This document shows positions 42,840-57,360 of a stretch of DNA of 64,000 bases, one piece after another; position 1 is the stretch's first letter; each line of letters starts with the position of its first letter. The stretch lies in contig CBFFRP010000406.1 in the NCBI GenBank assembly GCA_965644295.1, positions 248,001-312,000 of the forward strand, written 5' to 3'. The translations under genes and the position numbers were made by a program. The notes beneath the pieces are model-generated. The model was not told where the DNA came from. It did no database searches and saw only the letters and a list, made by a program, of their open reading frames with translations. Source of the stretch: Paraphysomonas bandaiensis (lineage: Eukaryota; Chrysophyceae).

Positions 42840-45800
42840 ATGGCAAAGGAATTAGTGCTCAATATACTCGCTAATGTACTAGGTGATTACATTGAGGGGT
42901 TTTCCAAAGAGAATTTGAAAATTGGGATTTTGTCTGGAAAAATTGTTTTGAAGAATCTGAAGATTAATGAGTCTGGTATTCGTAAACTGAATCTTCCATT
43001 CAATGTCACACAAGGGATTGTCAAGCAACTAGATGTTTGTATTCCGTGGAAAGCATTAGATAGTCAGCCAGTTAAGATATTTATTGACGGTGTGTATGTG
43101 TTACTTGAGCCTCAAGATTGTAGTGGATCTGATCCTGGGTTTGCACATCGGAGAGTTTTGTTTTTAAACCAGTACAGACTCTTCAGGGTTGAAAAAACAG
43201 TTGAATTAAAAGCACAGTTATCAAATCCAGATGATTTTCGGCGTGTATCTTATATGCGAAATCTTACTGCGAAGATAATCGACAATCTGGAGATAAGTGT
43301 TACGAATATTCACGTCCGTTGTGAGGACGCTATAACTTTTCCACTTCAGACGATATCATTTGGTATAACCTTTGCATCCTTTTCTATAATCACAACAAAC
43401 AGTGAGTGGCAGGATTCCTATATCTCTGATAGTGATGGACTACCCAAGTACAAATTGGCTAGTCTTCGGGACTTTTCAGTGTATTGGGATACAGACAGTG
43501 CTACGTCAACGATGCTGAAGTTCGACGACTGGGTTCGATTTATGCAAGGAGCTATATATAAGGCGTCTGGTAACGACTCGAATAAGTGGCGCAGGCATTG
43601 TATAGTACTTCCTCCGAATGAGCTGCAGATTAAGCTTACCCACGATAGCCCTCACCTGGGCGTGAGGATAGAGAGCCCTGATCTCCAGTGCTGCTTTACT
43701 GAGCACCAGTACAAGCAAGCGATCATGGCATCTAGGGCTGTGTCAGTGTTCAATCATAAGCAATATTACGCTCGTCATCGGCCAGTAGGATTGCCATCTG
43801 TAAGTGGGAAGACTGCAAGAGCCTGGTGGAAATATGCACTATTACTCATCACAGAAAGAGAGGATATTCTCGTTGATAAGGTATTCTATCCACCTCTTTG
43901 GAGTTAATTTATATAACGCATTTTGCAGATGACTCTAGCTATGGCGTGTTGTCGATATCGGAGACGATATGTGGACCTAATAGTTCGCCGTCAGAGTCAC
44001 GGAGATGGACTGGATGCAAGCTCTCCTCTCTGTGAGAAAGAAGAACAAGAGGTCGAAACGATGGAGAGCTCGTTACCGCTGTTTACACTGGTCGTCTTTC
44101 GGGAACTGGCCACTCGGGAATATGTGCTTTACCGACGAAGAATGATACGGCGTGAGCGTGAAGGATGGGGAGACAAGATGAAAGACATAGGGCGGGGGGT
44201 AAGATCCAGAGCTGCATCCATACAATCACGTTGGGTATCCCGGTTGATGCACGGGCATAGTGTCCAGGACAAATACAGGACTCGATCTGATAGTGCGGGG
44301 AGCAGTCCCGAGGGAGTTGTTGAGGGGATGGCAGAGGTATGCACAGCATGTCTATATAGGGTCGCTCAATAGTATACTCTGCAGTTACAGGAAGATCTGA
44401 GCAAAGCTCTGGGGTTAGAGGAGGAAAACTTGTCTCTGTCTTTCACACTGGATGTGACTGTAGGAACCAGTTTAGTGCTGACTGTGCGGGATGATGACAT
44501 GACGGACTTGGCTTCTCTTTCAGCATCTGCTGCGTTGGGTCTGAATCTTCGTCCAGGTCATCTCTCCGCATCGGTGTCACTTAATCGCCTGGAGGTCCGC
44601 GATGAGCGCGCTCCATCTCCCCTCTTTTCACACCTCGTTAAAAGCGCTGGTGGTATGTCAATTGGTCGTGGTGATACAGAGTCCCCGCTGTTTAGGGCAT
44701 TGTATGAGAAGGATGGTTGCCACTCGAAAGTAATGGTTTCAGCACTTCCGCTAGAGATCTACTACAATCACATATGCATCGAAAAACTGCTACGAGTATT
44801 TGTTCTTCCTCCCTGCATCCCATCCAATCAGTATAAGATACGTCGAAAGTATCGTAATAGGCATGTGTCAGTAGACTCATCTTTTTCTCTCCACAGGACC
44901 CTGAATCAAACCTTGCCATTTCCAGTGGCCGATGATGCAGCGGAGGTGAGTCCTTCCCACTTGGAGGACTCATGGCCAAAATTCGAGGCCATGCGCCGTG
45001 ATAATGGGGTTGGCACACAATTCGCCACCCTCTCGGTCTCTCTGGAAGTGAGTGCTCCGAAGATTGTGATCCCTGTACACGTGAGTCGGGACTGTGGCTA
45101 CATACTAGTCGATGCGGGGTATCTATCAATGAGTGCTATGTTCAACGTATGGGAAACCACTTGTAGCATGGCTCTGTCTGATGTTAGTGTTGATATGTAT
45201 TCCACCTTTGAAAATATAGACGAAATGAATTGCGGTCGTATTGGATCCAGTTTGATTCTTCCATTTGTGGTTAATGTATGTGGTCGTAATACTGGCCAGA
45301 AAGTGACTTGTGCTGCTGTCGACATCGTTGTTTCTCCGAGCATATGCATTCAACTCAACGCTGTGCAGTTATCAAAGCTAATACACATAGTGGATGCAAT
45401 TTTGACGACTCTAAAGAATGCTGGAATATATCGTGAAATCCAATCTCCTTTTCCGTTATCCTCCATCCAAATCGAAGATGATGTTAGAGTTATTCAAGCT
45501 AAGAGTGTTGACCTAATATCTTTCGAGGTTAATCTTACGGTCGCTGTGGACAAATTCAGTTTGTCTCTGCAGCACGGTATTCTTTCGAAGTGTGCTCATC
45601 AGTGTACAACTTTACATGCCCATGACATGAAACTTGTTGCGTCGAAACGCCTGCATGATATTTGTGTTGAGTTAGAATTAGGATCATTCAACGTTGAGGA
45701 TTCCGCACGGCCATCCAATCAACTGCAAGTTATATCTAGCCCTGTGACAGACAACGACAGAATTATTCAGATATCTTTTGTTGCTATTCGCGACACAATG

Positions 45801-48800
45801 TCTGCACGATACCGTGACTATGGAGTTGAGATTGAAATGAAGTTTGGAAAACTCTTTTTATATTCAGACTCGTCTGCCATCAAGCACCTTTCTCCTTTCG
45901 TTGAGGCTGTATGTAGTGCGAGGACAGGCAATGACTTGGTTACCCCGATGGCACCAGTGCAATATCATATGCAATGTGCTGCAGAAGAGTTGTATGTTCC
46001 TGCAGGTGTATGCATATCAGTAAGCTTAGAAGAAGTCTCTTTACATCTGATGAGGCCTGCTAACAGTGTGCATCATCACGATTCGGGTGAATTCGCAGAA
46101 TTGGAAAGCGTGATTGTGCTTGATATGCAATATTTTCATGGCGATATAAAGTTTAGCGATGAGGTTCGTGCAAGTATGGGAATTAAGTCAATATCAATTC
46201 TCGATGCTCGAAATATTAGTCAAGATTATCATTATAGGTACCTATTGCGCCCGAATACTGAGCTTACAGGTAATAGTGACTCTAGTTCGGACCAGTTTAA
46301 CTGCTTTGCTGTTATCACGAAAAACGTAGAAGGGTTTGAATGCTCATTGGATGTATCTGTGAATAATATTTCTTGTTACGTTTCCTTGGATGTCGTCATG
46401 GATATTATAGATGTGTCCTTGACACTTATTGGCGAAGTGAATCGGTTGATGTCATGTATTGTTTTCTCGCGCTCATCTCTGGCGTCTGTAGATGTCGATG
46501 TCCCCACAATAGTTCATGGACATATTCAAATACCGAATCCAACGTGTGTCTTTCTTGAGGACCCAACATCTGCAACTTCTCGAGCAGTAGTTTTCAGCAG
46601 CTCTATAAGCATTAAACTAGGTCACGATTGCGTTAATCAAATACAATCCTTCGATGCTGAATGGACAGCAACACTATACGTGTCAATGTACCATTGTGAA
46701 ATGTTCGTCGTATTGAATATGATTGAGTGGCGCCCTTCGAAGCTCTTGCAGCCAATGTCACTTCAACTCCACGTGACTAGAGTTTCTGAACGTAACATCG
46801 TAACATCGTGCAATGTGTCATTAAGTGTAGATGAAATCAATGCCCGAATAATGATGAGTGATGTTCTACTAATGCACTCTATCCTGATGAGAAGAACTCT
46901 ATTTGATTCTGTTCTACCGTTAGCTGAAGTTGTTTCAGATGTTGACTTATATGATATTGTCAATGGTCCTAGCATGCACGACTTTATGAAAGTGGCTATG
47001 GCTGTATCGAACGGCCCGTGTGCTAATAACACAGTTGTAGCTTCTAAACCTGTGTCTGTAGTTATATACAAGGTATATGTCATTCTTGCCAAGAGCACAA
47101 TATTTCTACTCAATGATTTGGATGGTGGTGTCATACCACTGGTTCGCTTAGTTTTAGACCAAGCACATTTTAAGGCAGATGGATTTACTCAAGACATTAG
47201 AGGTTTGGGTTCTGCATCAGTCAATGCCGATGTATATAACAGTCTGGTATGTGAGTGGGAGCCACTTGTTGAAGAGTTCTATCCAGAGCTGACATTATCC
47301 AGTGATTCGTCATCATGCTCTGTGAGCATTCAGTACGCTAATACTCTTCAACTTAATCTTACGAGCTCCGCTCTGGAATTGATGTGTCAAACGTATAGTG
47401 TCTTAAAGAGCGAATTAACATCTTCACATCCAGTCTCCAGAGATAACTCTGGCCCTCCAGTAACCATTCACAACGAAACTGGTTTGTGTATAGATATATG
47501 TTCCTCCGATGGCTGTTTAGTTCAATTGTCCGCGAATGATGCTGCTTCCCTGCACGTTGGAGGGAGTGTAAGTGCTATCATACCTCAAAGATTGGAGTCT
47601 GATAGTGTCAAAACTGTTGTGGTTCCAATTCTTACGGATGCAGTGACTCTTCGAGTGAAAGATAAGGACAATAACTCATATCGGGCGATTACTGGTGCAT
47701 CATTTGATAAAAATGGCTCTAGTTACTACCCCCTTGTGTTACCTGATGAGGTTTTGGAATCGTCGGCACCAATAATATTGGAGTGGAATGTAACTCGTCT
47801 ACCTTATGACGACTGTAAAGTTGTAACGATTAGTTCAACTCTAGCAGTGAAAAATGAGCTTTCTTACGCCGTGCTATTGTGTACTGATTCTGGCGAGGAG
47901 TTGGGACCTTGTAATGAGTACGGTATGATATATGTGCCAATTTCAGTTGCTCAAACTGCATGGCTTAAAGTGAAGCCCGCGTATATACCGTGTAGCTGGA
48001 GTGGGGAATTTATGTGTGCTGAGAAATGTGATGGCACGGTAGTTGATGTGGATGGTATGTGCACGGATGAGATGAATGCTTGCTCTCTGTATATAAGGGG
48101 GCGAGTTATTCGACGTGCGAAAACTACCCTGGTGACACTGTATACCCCTGCTGAAATAAAAAATTCCTTGCCCTGCTCCATCCAGTACAGAATAGAAAGC
48201 AATGTGGGGGATAATAGAGGAATGACATATTTAGTGGAGCGTGGATCTCTCGAACCTGGATCAACTGGGCAATTAAACTACCTGAATACATCCCAAGAAA
48301 TTCAAGTGTCTTTGAAATTGTCATCGCATTGCTGGGCAAGCAGTAAAAGTTTTAAAGCATCAAAAAGACAGCATCTAACCAATATACCTTTTTTGAACGA
48401 ATCCGGACAAATTGTGCTCATATTGTCCATTATCTATACTTTTCATGATTCGAGACCATGTAGTTTGTATATTTTTAGCACACACATGTTGGTGGATCGT
48501 TCTGGCCTAAATGTTAGTATATCAACTCGCGTAGAGAAAGACAGCACCGCTAGACTGGTTCGACACACGTATAATCATTTGGGTGATATATCGCAGTATT
48601 CTTTTACGCGGTCAACTCAGGTTCTGGAAGACATTGATGACAGTTGCAGTAGTGAATCAAGCACTGATGATGGAAGTGTTGTCATTGGGGAATTTTCTGT
48701 ACGAAGTCGGCGGCGATATGAAGTAATTCAAGGGGGTATCGGGACGAAAGTGCATACGGATAGAGGATTGACGTTCACATATGTCCCTGTGTTATTTCGT

Positions 48801-51800
48801 GGACAAACCTTTATATCTACGCCATGTGATGACCGGGCAATTATAATTGAAAAGGGTCATGATATGATCAGATTTTCAGTTGACCGACTGGCTATGGTGT
48901 TTGTACTCTTTGATCGGCGCGTTAGCACGCCCCCAGCATGGGTATCAGATGGGGGTTTTCGAAAAGTATTGGATCAGTGTATCGCTCGTGACACACAGCT
49001 GTTGCGAGGTGGTATTGCGAAAGAAATTCAGCTCGCAATGTATGGGAAAGTGTTTGGGGCACACGACACAGTTTCTTTAGGATGTAACTACTCTATTGAT
49101 GCTCGAGATATGTACTGTGTCTACATACTTCCCGGATGCAAAACTCAAATCAATTCTGATTTGTGGAATCAGGTGACTTATGATGCATCTTTAAAATCAA
49201 GCATAACAGAGAGGTGTTGGGTAGTTGGATGTCATGGCGTATCTTTATTTCATTGTGAAAATGGAAGAATTAAACTGGCCATTAATAAGTGTGCTGCGTG
49301 GACGGATACTAGTCTGAGCATTAAGACTATAGGAACTGAGAAAGTCCCATTTGAAATTGATGATAAAAATGCAGGATTGAGTTATCAGTTGGCGTATGCA
49401 TTACAGACTCTCCCCTCAATGTTTGAACATACTAGCGTCATGACAGTTATGCCTAGATATTGCATCGTCAATTGCACAGGAGAGCCAATCAGTGTTCGCC
49501 AGCTTGGAGTGACAAGTGATAACAAGGGTAGCACAGCTTTTGTCCTTCATGTGGGTGCCTATGACTGTCGTGCATGGCATAAAACTGGCTTTAAAACGAC
49601 TTGTATTCAGTTGAAAGGTCAATCGACGGGTTGGTGTTTTGGTCACGTAGATATTAATGAAATTGGGAGTTACCAAGTGTTTTTACCGTTTTTGCAGTCG
49701 GGTATGCATATTTTTCCCACCATAATAAATGTTGAAGTAAAAATAGCCGATCGTCAAGATAACTGTGCTGTCAGCATTATTTTGTGGCGAGCGAATGATG
49801 GGTTTCGCGCTCCGGTGTCGATTAAAAATGATTCGCACCATGCTGTAACTGTCCTGCAAGATTTGTCTGGCAAAGGATTTGATCGTGACAATACGTTCTC
49901 TACATATTGTTCTGTGACTGTGCCTTCAAAAGTGTGGATACCATATGGTTGGTCATTCCCTGACAGAGACCAGAAAGTTTTAATTACACTAGGTAATTCG
50001 TTTGAAATTACACCACAACGAAGTGTAGTGGACCTAACCCAAGTTGGAATGAATTATGTTCTCTCTGACCTTGTTCATGTGCAAGTAGAGGCACAACCCA
50101 GTGGACGAGTTGTTCGAATTATGGATCGCGTGTCCCAAGATCCTGATGATATCTCAATAGACTCACCGGAACTTGTTTCCACAAGTCCAGCTAAAATTTA
50201 TCAGATATCTTGCAACTTTACATCCATTGGTGTATCCCTTATCGCTGATACTCCTCAACGTAGGGAGATTATAAGCTTATATGCTGATAAACTTATTATA
50301 AAATTAGTACAGTCTTGTGACATGCTCTCTGTAGAGTGCAGCATACATGATGTCCAGATAGACAATTACTCTGACACTGTTATTCATCCAGTACTTCTCA
50401 GTCGTTATAGGAGTGTAAGAGGAGGAACTAGAAGAAGTGACGATGAAAATACCCCATTTATTCAGATTGCGGCACTGAGACAAAAAATTCCTGGACCACC
50501 AACTACTTTTGTATTCAAGTATTTTACTGGTAGAATTTTACCACTGGTTGTAGAATTTGATTCAGGAACGGTCCAGCTTTTTATTGTAGATATGCTAAGC
50601 AATTTGGAAGCCGTGTCTGCGGACAGGAGAAAATCAGAGTCTTTCCCAGAGGAATGGATGCGCGAATATAACGGCGGTGTTCTGTCTCCATTATCAAGCA
50701 GATTTGTAGATGTCTATGATGCACAACTTTATGCGCAACAGTCTAAAATATTGTATGAGAAACTTGTGTTTCATCCAATAAAGGTGTTAGTGTCCTTTGT
50801 TGAGGCTGACTTACCGTCTGAGCGAGAATCGGATGCAGTTGTATCGCCATTGCTAGATGTTCTAGCATCCCTTGCAGCAGTTGACCTCGTTGAAATAAGA
50901 CTAAATTCATTCATAGTGTCCAATGCAGTTGAATCTTTACAAACTCTTCGAAACCGACTACAAGCAAAGGTCGCCCAAGACATACGCGGACAAATCGCTC
51001 AGATTGCGGGATCACTAACGGTGCTTGGTAGTCCTGCAGGACTGATGCGAAATATTGGAGGAGGAGTGCAGGTAAGAAGAGTGATTTATATTAACGCTTA
51101 CTTGATTTCTTGAGTATGTAGGATTTCTTCTATGAACCAGCAGCAGGACTGGTGCAAAGCCCTTTAGACTTTATAAAGGGCGTATCGACTGGTACAACTA
51201 GCCTAGTATCAGGAGTGATCGGTGGGACTTTGTCCTCCACTGCCTCTATCGTAAGCACAGCATCCAATGGACTGTCGTATCTCTCCGGAGATGCTGAGTT
51301 TGTCAAGAGCCGCACCATGACGAGGAAGAAGTCAATCGCAGCCAGGGGAGGCGCATTAGCAGGATTGAAAGATGGAGGAACAAGTATTTTGTCCGGAATT
51401 GCATCAGGAGTAACAGGAATATTTACTAAACCTATCACGGAGGCTCAGAGAGAAGGGCCAATTGGTTTTATGAAAGGGGTGGGCATGGGAGTAGCTGGTG
51501 CCGCGGTGAAGCCTGTTTTGGGTTTTACCGATGGGTTTTCCTCAATAGCCAAGGGTATATCTAATGAAGTAGGGGATACTTTGCCACCGGCTTCTCCCAT
51601 GCGTCCTCCACGTGCCTTCATTCGAACTACTGGAGGCATAACACCGAAAGTGCTATGTCCGTTAGATATGTCGTCTGCCTATTCCCAACGTTTGGTGCAT
51701 TTAAACGCGAATAGAAAATCCCTTACCGATGATTTTATCTGCGTCACCGCAGTTGATGAGACATTCCAGGTAGTTTTTTCTGAATTATTTGTGTTCTTGA

Positions 51801-52024
51801 CGAAAAACTACGACGAAGTGGTATGGAAAACTGAGTGGTCGAATATTCTTTGTGTTTTCATGGAAACTCCTACTACTGTAGAAATACTTCTATGTAGCGG
51901 AGACAGGAGGTTGATACAGTGTAAGGGAGAAAGAAGATGTTTGAAGCTGTACAAAGTTTTCTGTTGCAACGCACAGAAAGTGCAAAACCCGGCTGGTATG
52001 ATTGCGGAATCAGTGTGCGTTTAA
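42840..52024 (+). CDS. VPS13: VPS13-family bridge-like lipid transfer protein
   Basis: Four exons, 42840-43880, 43929-44336, 44391-51071 and 51122-52024, encode 3,010 residues; exon three alone is 6.7 kb. VPS13 forms a rod with a hydrophobic groove that moves phospholipids between membranes at contact sites. The N-terminal chorein motif is textbook: LANVLGDYIEGFSKENLKIG and then GKIVLKNLKI. The long middle is beta-rich RBG-type sequence. Around residue 1500 onward NETGLCIDI-type segments begin the adaptor-binding (VAB/SHR) region. At residue 2711, right after the third intron, DFFYEPAAGLVQSP and GTTSLVSGVIGGT mark the ATG2-C/DH-like region. The C-terminal about 120 residues fit the PH-like end. 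Length is typical of VPS13A/C/D, and no break was seen. Confidence 0.93.
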
Positions 52025-52339
52025 ATAATCTTTTTTGAACACATTAGAAGTTATGTGTGAGTGTATTACATTTGTTGTATAGTAGCCGAAAGATTTTGGT
52101 TTTGTTGTACCACTTAATATGGTAATTTTGATTTTAGAATTAAGGAGTGTCCATCAATATTGTTCTTTAGTACCATATCTGCATGCCAATATTGATTGAA
52201 CACGCATTCCAGAACTTCCACGTATATTAAAATGGAGCTGAAATACCCCAAACGGTTGATCTGTAGGAATTTGATTTGCTCTAAATTGATGAAGCTTTAT
52301 ATTTAGTAAAATACGAATAGGTACGTTGCATGAACTCTG
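52025..52339. other. 3' flank of VPS13
   Basis: AT-rich sequence before the copia relic. No gene seen. Confidence 0.45.
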
Positions 52340-54340
52340 CAGTATTAATGGTACTAGGAACGTCACCCGTTCCCATATATCCCGTGTAGCCAGGTGTGTT
52401 CCTGGTCATCACCTCAATGTCTTCTATAATATGTATTGATGGTACTTTCTGCTCCATATGGGCTCTGCCTGCAGCTACGAGCGACCGATATCCGACAATG
52501 ACACTCTATCTCTCTATCACTCTGGTTGTTTTGTACAGTTGTACAATGGAATGTCTATGTAAAATGTCTTAATCAGGTGCTGGTAATCGTCAACTGTTTT
52601 TGGTTTGGGTGCTGTCGGTACCAGTTGTGAGCTCTGCATTCTGTTAAGCGACTCTAGACGAAGATGTATACATGCATCCTCCATCAGATAAGGAGCTGAG
52701 CAATGGATGGTATTTCAAACTACTGGTTAAAGCGATATACTGTCTAAGATTCTCACCAAGACTGTGGAATCGACATATATAGACTAATTCATCAAATACA
52801 TGCATATAATAGCATACGTACTTGATACCTGTTTCTACATTCGGTGGTATAATGGAAAACTATTATTGCTCTTATTGTATACAGATGACATTCATCATCA
52901 TTGCATCTATAGACCTCGATTTCTAATACTTGTCAAGGTCAAGTTCTGTAAGACATTAAAGAGGGACATGGGAGAACTACAAGAGCTTCCTAAATATTCG
53001 TATCACGAGAGGTGTACAGCGGTTCAAATAGGATCAGACACAATATGCGGAGAACGTGATTGAGAAATTTAAATCTGTCATAAGACATAGCAGGAAGAGC
53101 AAGGAAGCGCAATCACCATCCAATGCGGACTATTTGCTGCAGAAAGAGAGCTTACATCAGAACAGGAGAAATGGATATCAACGTTTCCATATCACAGTAT
53201 CATAGGACCTATTCTATATCTAGAACTTCATACAAGACAGATCTACTAGCCAATGCTATTGGATTGCTGTCGAGATATAGTAGTAATGTAACGCATTTAT
53301 TTATTGAAATAACTGCGAGGAACAACGAATAAAGGAATCAAATTCAGTGGTAATAGGTTCAGCGAAGTCGACTGGGCGGGCGACATACTCACAAGACGTT
53401 CAACTACATGATAATATATTGTATTCTTGTGTACTAATTGAGCAATTGCATGGCAATCAAAACAACTAACTACGGCTGCAACTTCTAGCATGGAGTCCGA
53501 ATATATTGCTGAGTATGTAGCCATGCAGAAGCTGGTGTGGCTACAAGGGGTGTTACGTGAACTAGGACTATCGCTGACGCAGCCAACTCCACTCTTCATG
53601 GACAGCAAGAGTGCAAAGATTTGTCGGAAAACCCAGTATAGCACGAAAGATCCAAACGTATCCAAATAAAATATCACTGGGTCCGTGAGGATGTGAATGG
53701 TAAGTTTCCTACAGCAAGGTTGGTACATGTCTCAACAAGCCGATATATTCACGAAAGCGCTATCTTCAAAGCTGTTTAAGCTTCACGAAGCAATGGTTAC
53801 AGGGAAGAAGAGGAGTATTTTAATGAAGTAGAGGTGAGCCAGAAGAGTGCTCTAGGAGAGGTTAGGGTGTGTTTTAGGTTAGGGTGTGTTTTAGTGTGTA
53901 TGAATCCCACATAACTGTGTTACAGCGTGCGTGAAGTTCACAGTAGATTTATGAAGATTTCACATCCGTTTATCCTATATCATGACCAGATTCAGAAATA
54001 TATAACTGTAGTATAACGATGATTACCCATTTTTACATTGAACGGGAGTGTTGGAATACGTATGTTTCTCTAAGGTAGTACTGTAATCTAAGAAAATAAT
54101 AACCATCTATCTAGTCTAACAAAATAACTTTTCTTTAACGACCTAAACAAGCTAAATGTTCAAAAGCCAATACTTTTATAGAAGCGAAACCCTAAAAATA
54201 ATGTATATGTGCTTCAAAAATTACTGAAGGTTGTCAACTAGAATTACAAACGCAATGTATTAAGAAATGGCCTTAGTGTATAGACACCACTAATACCATA
54301 TATCTAGCTCCAAGAAATCGAAGATATACTATCTATATCT
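52340..54340 (+). mobile_element. Rearranged, decayed copia relic
   Basis: From about 52670 the plus strand reads, across several frames, HPPSDKELSNGWYFKLL, then ILDTCFYIRWYNGKL and LLLYTDDI (copia RT active site, YVDDI type). Integrity fades through GWATT-like RNase H remnants to SMESEYIAEYVAMQKLVW and PLFMDSKSAK at about 53490-53620. The segment at about 52350-52610 instead matches the intact element's integrase-RT linker (27660-27890 plus) in the opposite orientation, so it is inverted. An internal 17-base duplication lies at 53861-53894. At 54049 the sequence GGGAGTGTTGGAATACG fits a polypurine tract followed by an LTR start (TGTTGGAATA). The end at about 54340 assumes an LTR of normal length. 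Confidence 0.7.
53861..53894 (+). repeat. 17-bp direct tandem duplication containing TTAGGG
   Basis: GTTAGGGTGTGTTTTAG occurs twice in a row. The intact copia element has one related copy before its 3' LTR, so this is a duplication in the relic and not telomeric DNA. Confidence 0.7.
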
Positions 54341-54449
54341 TCATACCACTCAAACTGCATCTAATATATAATAAAAGCTAATTATAAGTGAAACGTTTCA
54401 TATTATACATATCGTTTATTCACAAGTGTCATATTATACACATGGTTGT

Positions 54450-57360
54450 TCACGCCACAGTCACATCCTTTACCAGTTGCAATGACTCGCTACATATATT
54501 CCGCAAAACATGATCTGTAGTTTCAATTTTTGTGGCACAACTAACACCCTCTGGAAATCTCTCCGGTAATTCATGTGGAAACACTAGACCACGCAGGCCC
54601 GAAACAGTTTGCAAGTCCAAAAGTGGTGCATCCATTACTGCGGTTTCGTTATCATCATCCACCACTTCAACCTCCTGGATTGCGTCAAAACCAGGTGTAT
54701 TCTCTTTTATAACGTTTGACAGCGTATTCTTAATACATATATCAGCTAAATAGGGTAAATTGGCACAAAATGAACCTTAAGCTGTTGTCGTTTGTTGATA
54801 CTCTGCTCTATAGAATTATGACATACTAATCGGTATATAAAAACCTCTCTTGTTTGCCCAAGTCGCCACACTCTTCCAATTGTCTGACGTTGGTGTTAGA
54901 GTTATTGTTACCAGATAGATCCGAATATACTTACCTGTTGATCTGTAGCAGGATTCCAATCTATATAGCCAATGTTTTAAATATATATGTAGCTGCATAG
55001 TCAGGTGTCATACCTGGATCCAGTAGAACTAACCTATTAGCCCCTGTGTATATGCATACCAGTCATAACAAGCAGTAATAAAATGACTGCTTGAACTAAC
55101 CAGTAAGTGTCAGGCCCACGCCACCAGCCCGAGTGGATATAAGCATGACGATGAACGGTGAACTGTCACTAACAACAAAAACAAGTGGTAATAATAACCA
55201 TGAACTAGGTAAAACAGTGCCGCATACCGGTTGAACATATCCACAACACGCTGTCGAGCGTCTGCCGTCACGCTTCCATCTATCCGCAGAGCTGGACACC
55301 CACAGGCCTTTGCCACAACCTACGATTGCACAGCGATGCATACTGACTAATCTGAAAAACAGAGAACATGTACACCACCTGCGCATCATCTAATGTTTTC
55401 ACGTAATTCGAAGCCACTACTATCTTCTCGGACTGGGGTCGGCTAGTTTTCTTTAGAGCTACCAACATACTCCTGAGTATCTGTACAACAAATGACAAAG
55501 CATATTGAAGCCCTGTAGACTTACCTGGAACTTAATAGACCTCGTCAATATATCCGAAATTGAGGAATTCTTGTCACACGTATCCGCAGACTGCTCATCG
55601 TTTACCGAATTTAACGACAGGGTTGTACATGCACTCTTCATTCTTCCAGAGGAACAGATAGTTCGAAGACGTTGTAGTGCAGGAAGAATTAGAGTAGTCA
55701 TTCTTGCAGAATCGCTTTCCGTATTGTTAATTTTTTGACGCTTCCTTACGGATACATCTGACTCATCGTTTTCACAAATCTGGTAATTCTCATTTTCACT
55801 ATCTAAATGGCCGACGATATCGGAGCATTCACAACTCTTTATGACTTGATCGGCGAACGCCAAGTAGCTTTCCCGTTGTTGTGCCGTCATATTGAGCGCG
55901 ATTGTGAACTGAGTTTTACGTGGTAGTACATCCCTTAAAAGATGGTCACCTGTACGGCGCAGCAAAATATTGGCGATTCGATCTCGAAGACTTTTCTCTG
56001 CTTCTTCCGCCTGTACATTCTCACTTAGATCGCGACTTCAGAACAAGTGGAAAACATATAACGCATCTCTCTAAGTGGTTAAAATCTTACCTTCGTTATG
56101 TCTTTATGGGTTGCAGAGGGATGCTTTCCAGCGCAGATCGGGTCTGCGTACTGAACTTGATATTCCCGAAGAGAGCCAAGGTATCCTGGTGAAGCAAAGT
56201 TTACGACAGCGAAGAGCTCGTCGAGATTGTTTTGTACAGGCGTTCCAGTGAGTACAATGCGTTGCATGGCGATACAATTTCCAAGCGCAAGAGTGGTCTT
56301 CGTCCCAACTGCGTTCTTCAGTCGATGTCCTTCATCCGCGAGTAAAGTTGAAAGTGATTGAATTCCATTCAGTTCATCGGCAAACGACCTATCATATATT
56401 CAAACTGCTATTGTGGAAAGCGATTGGTGACAAACCTACCTGAACATTTCGTAACTAGTCACCAGCAAAGGGTGTACGGATGGGTGACTCGAAGCAAACA
56501 GTCGTATCAATGCTCGAGGGCCCTAAAAGTGATGCACGCAATCTGATGTCCCACAGACAATCATAGTAACAAGTACATACCTTCACGTCACTTGTACCTT
56601 TGCCGCCAATGATGAATAGCGCTGTTCTCGCCAGCGTCCTCGGAAGCCATTTAGTTATTTCCTTTCTCCAAGTCTCCACCAGGGAAGACGGACATACCAC
56701 AACACCCTTTCCTCGACCATGACGGCAGAATGCCCATATCACACTTAGTCCTACCAGCGTTTTACCGGTTCCCATGTCGTCAGCTAAGATAGCTCCGGTA
56801 ACTGGTATGTCATTTGTTGTTTCCAATGGGTCCTGACGGCCGTCACCTTGGAGCCTTCGCAGAATAAAATGTGCAGCTTCTATTTGGTATGGGCGCATAA
56901 CTCTCATCAGCACCGGATCCAATTGAACGGAACGTTTCTCACTAACATGCTCATGCATCCGGAACTGTTCATCCACCCCATTCCGTTGATAAGCATCTCC
57001 AGAGTTCAACGAACGATCTTCGCAAGCTACCTCTGTATGAGCACCATCTCTAGCAGTCTGATTCAATGAACAATCTCCACAAGACATCTCTCTACTAGCA
57101 CTATCTGTAGGCGCATGAGTCCCATTGGACGACACGGATCTCTCCTTAACTATCCGTATAACATATCCGGCTACACTCAGATCACTCCCAACCGTTAATT
57201 TAGACACAAAACTCTCTGTGACCTTCCCCTTCCTGACCGTCTCCTTCCTCTTGTCCTTGAGCCACACCCAGTGCGTGTCAGAGCAGTAGATGAGAGTCCC
57301 CTTAACAGACGAGCCGCCGGACTTCATATACATCACCGAGAAGCTCTTCACTGGCATCAA
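54450..57360 (-). CDS. RAD54B: RAD54B/RDH54-like SNF2 ATPase
   Basis: Eleven exons read on the minus strand: 57360-56581, 56522-56440, 56388-56091, about 56010-55525, 55480-55379, 55319-55228, 55162-55101, 55043-55014, 54960-54935, 54883-54776 and 54728-54450, giving about 781 residues. The acceptor at 56011 is the least certain. The start KSFSVMYMKSGG resembles the RAD54B N-terminal domain. Helicase motifs are ADDMGTGKT (I, residues 194-201, with Thr for the usual Leu), DEGHRLK (II) and LTGTPVQNN (III). Later ones are RIDGSVTADARQ and STRAGGVGLTLTGANRLVLLDPDW (V), and TIGRVWRLGQT (VI). RAD54B moves along double-stranded DNA and assists Rad51 or Dmc1 during homologous recombination. Two exons, of 30 and 26 bases, together encode the RLVLLDP-DWNPATDQQ loop. 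Confidence 0.87.

Noticed and set aside
53855-53900. Telomere-like TTAGGG repeats
   Set aside because: Only two 17-base units, and the intact copia element has a related single copy at the equivalent place before its 3' LTR.
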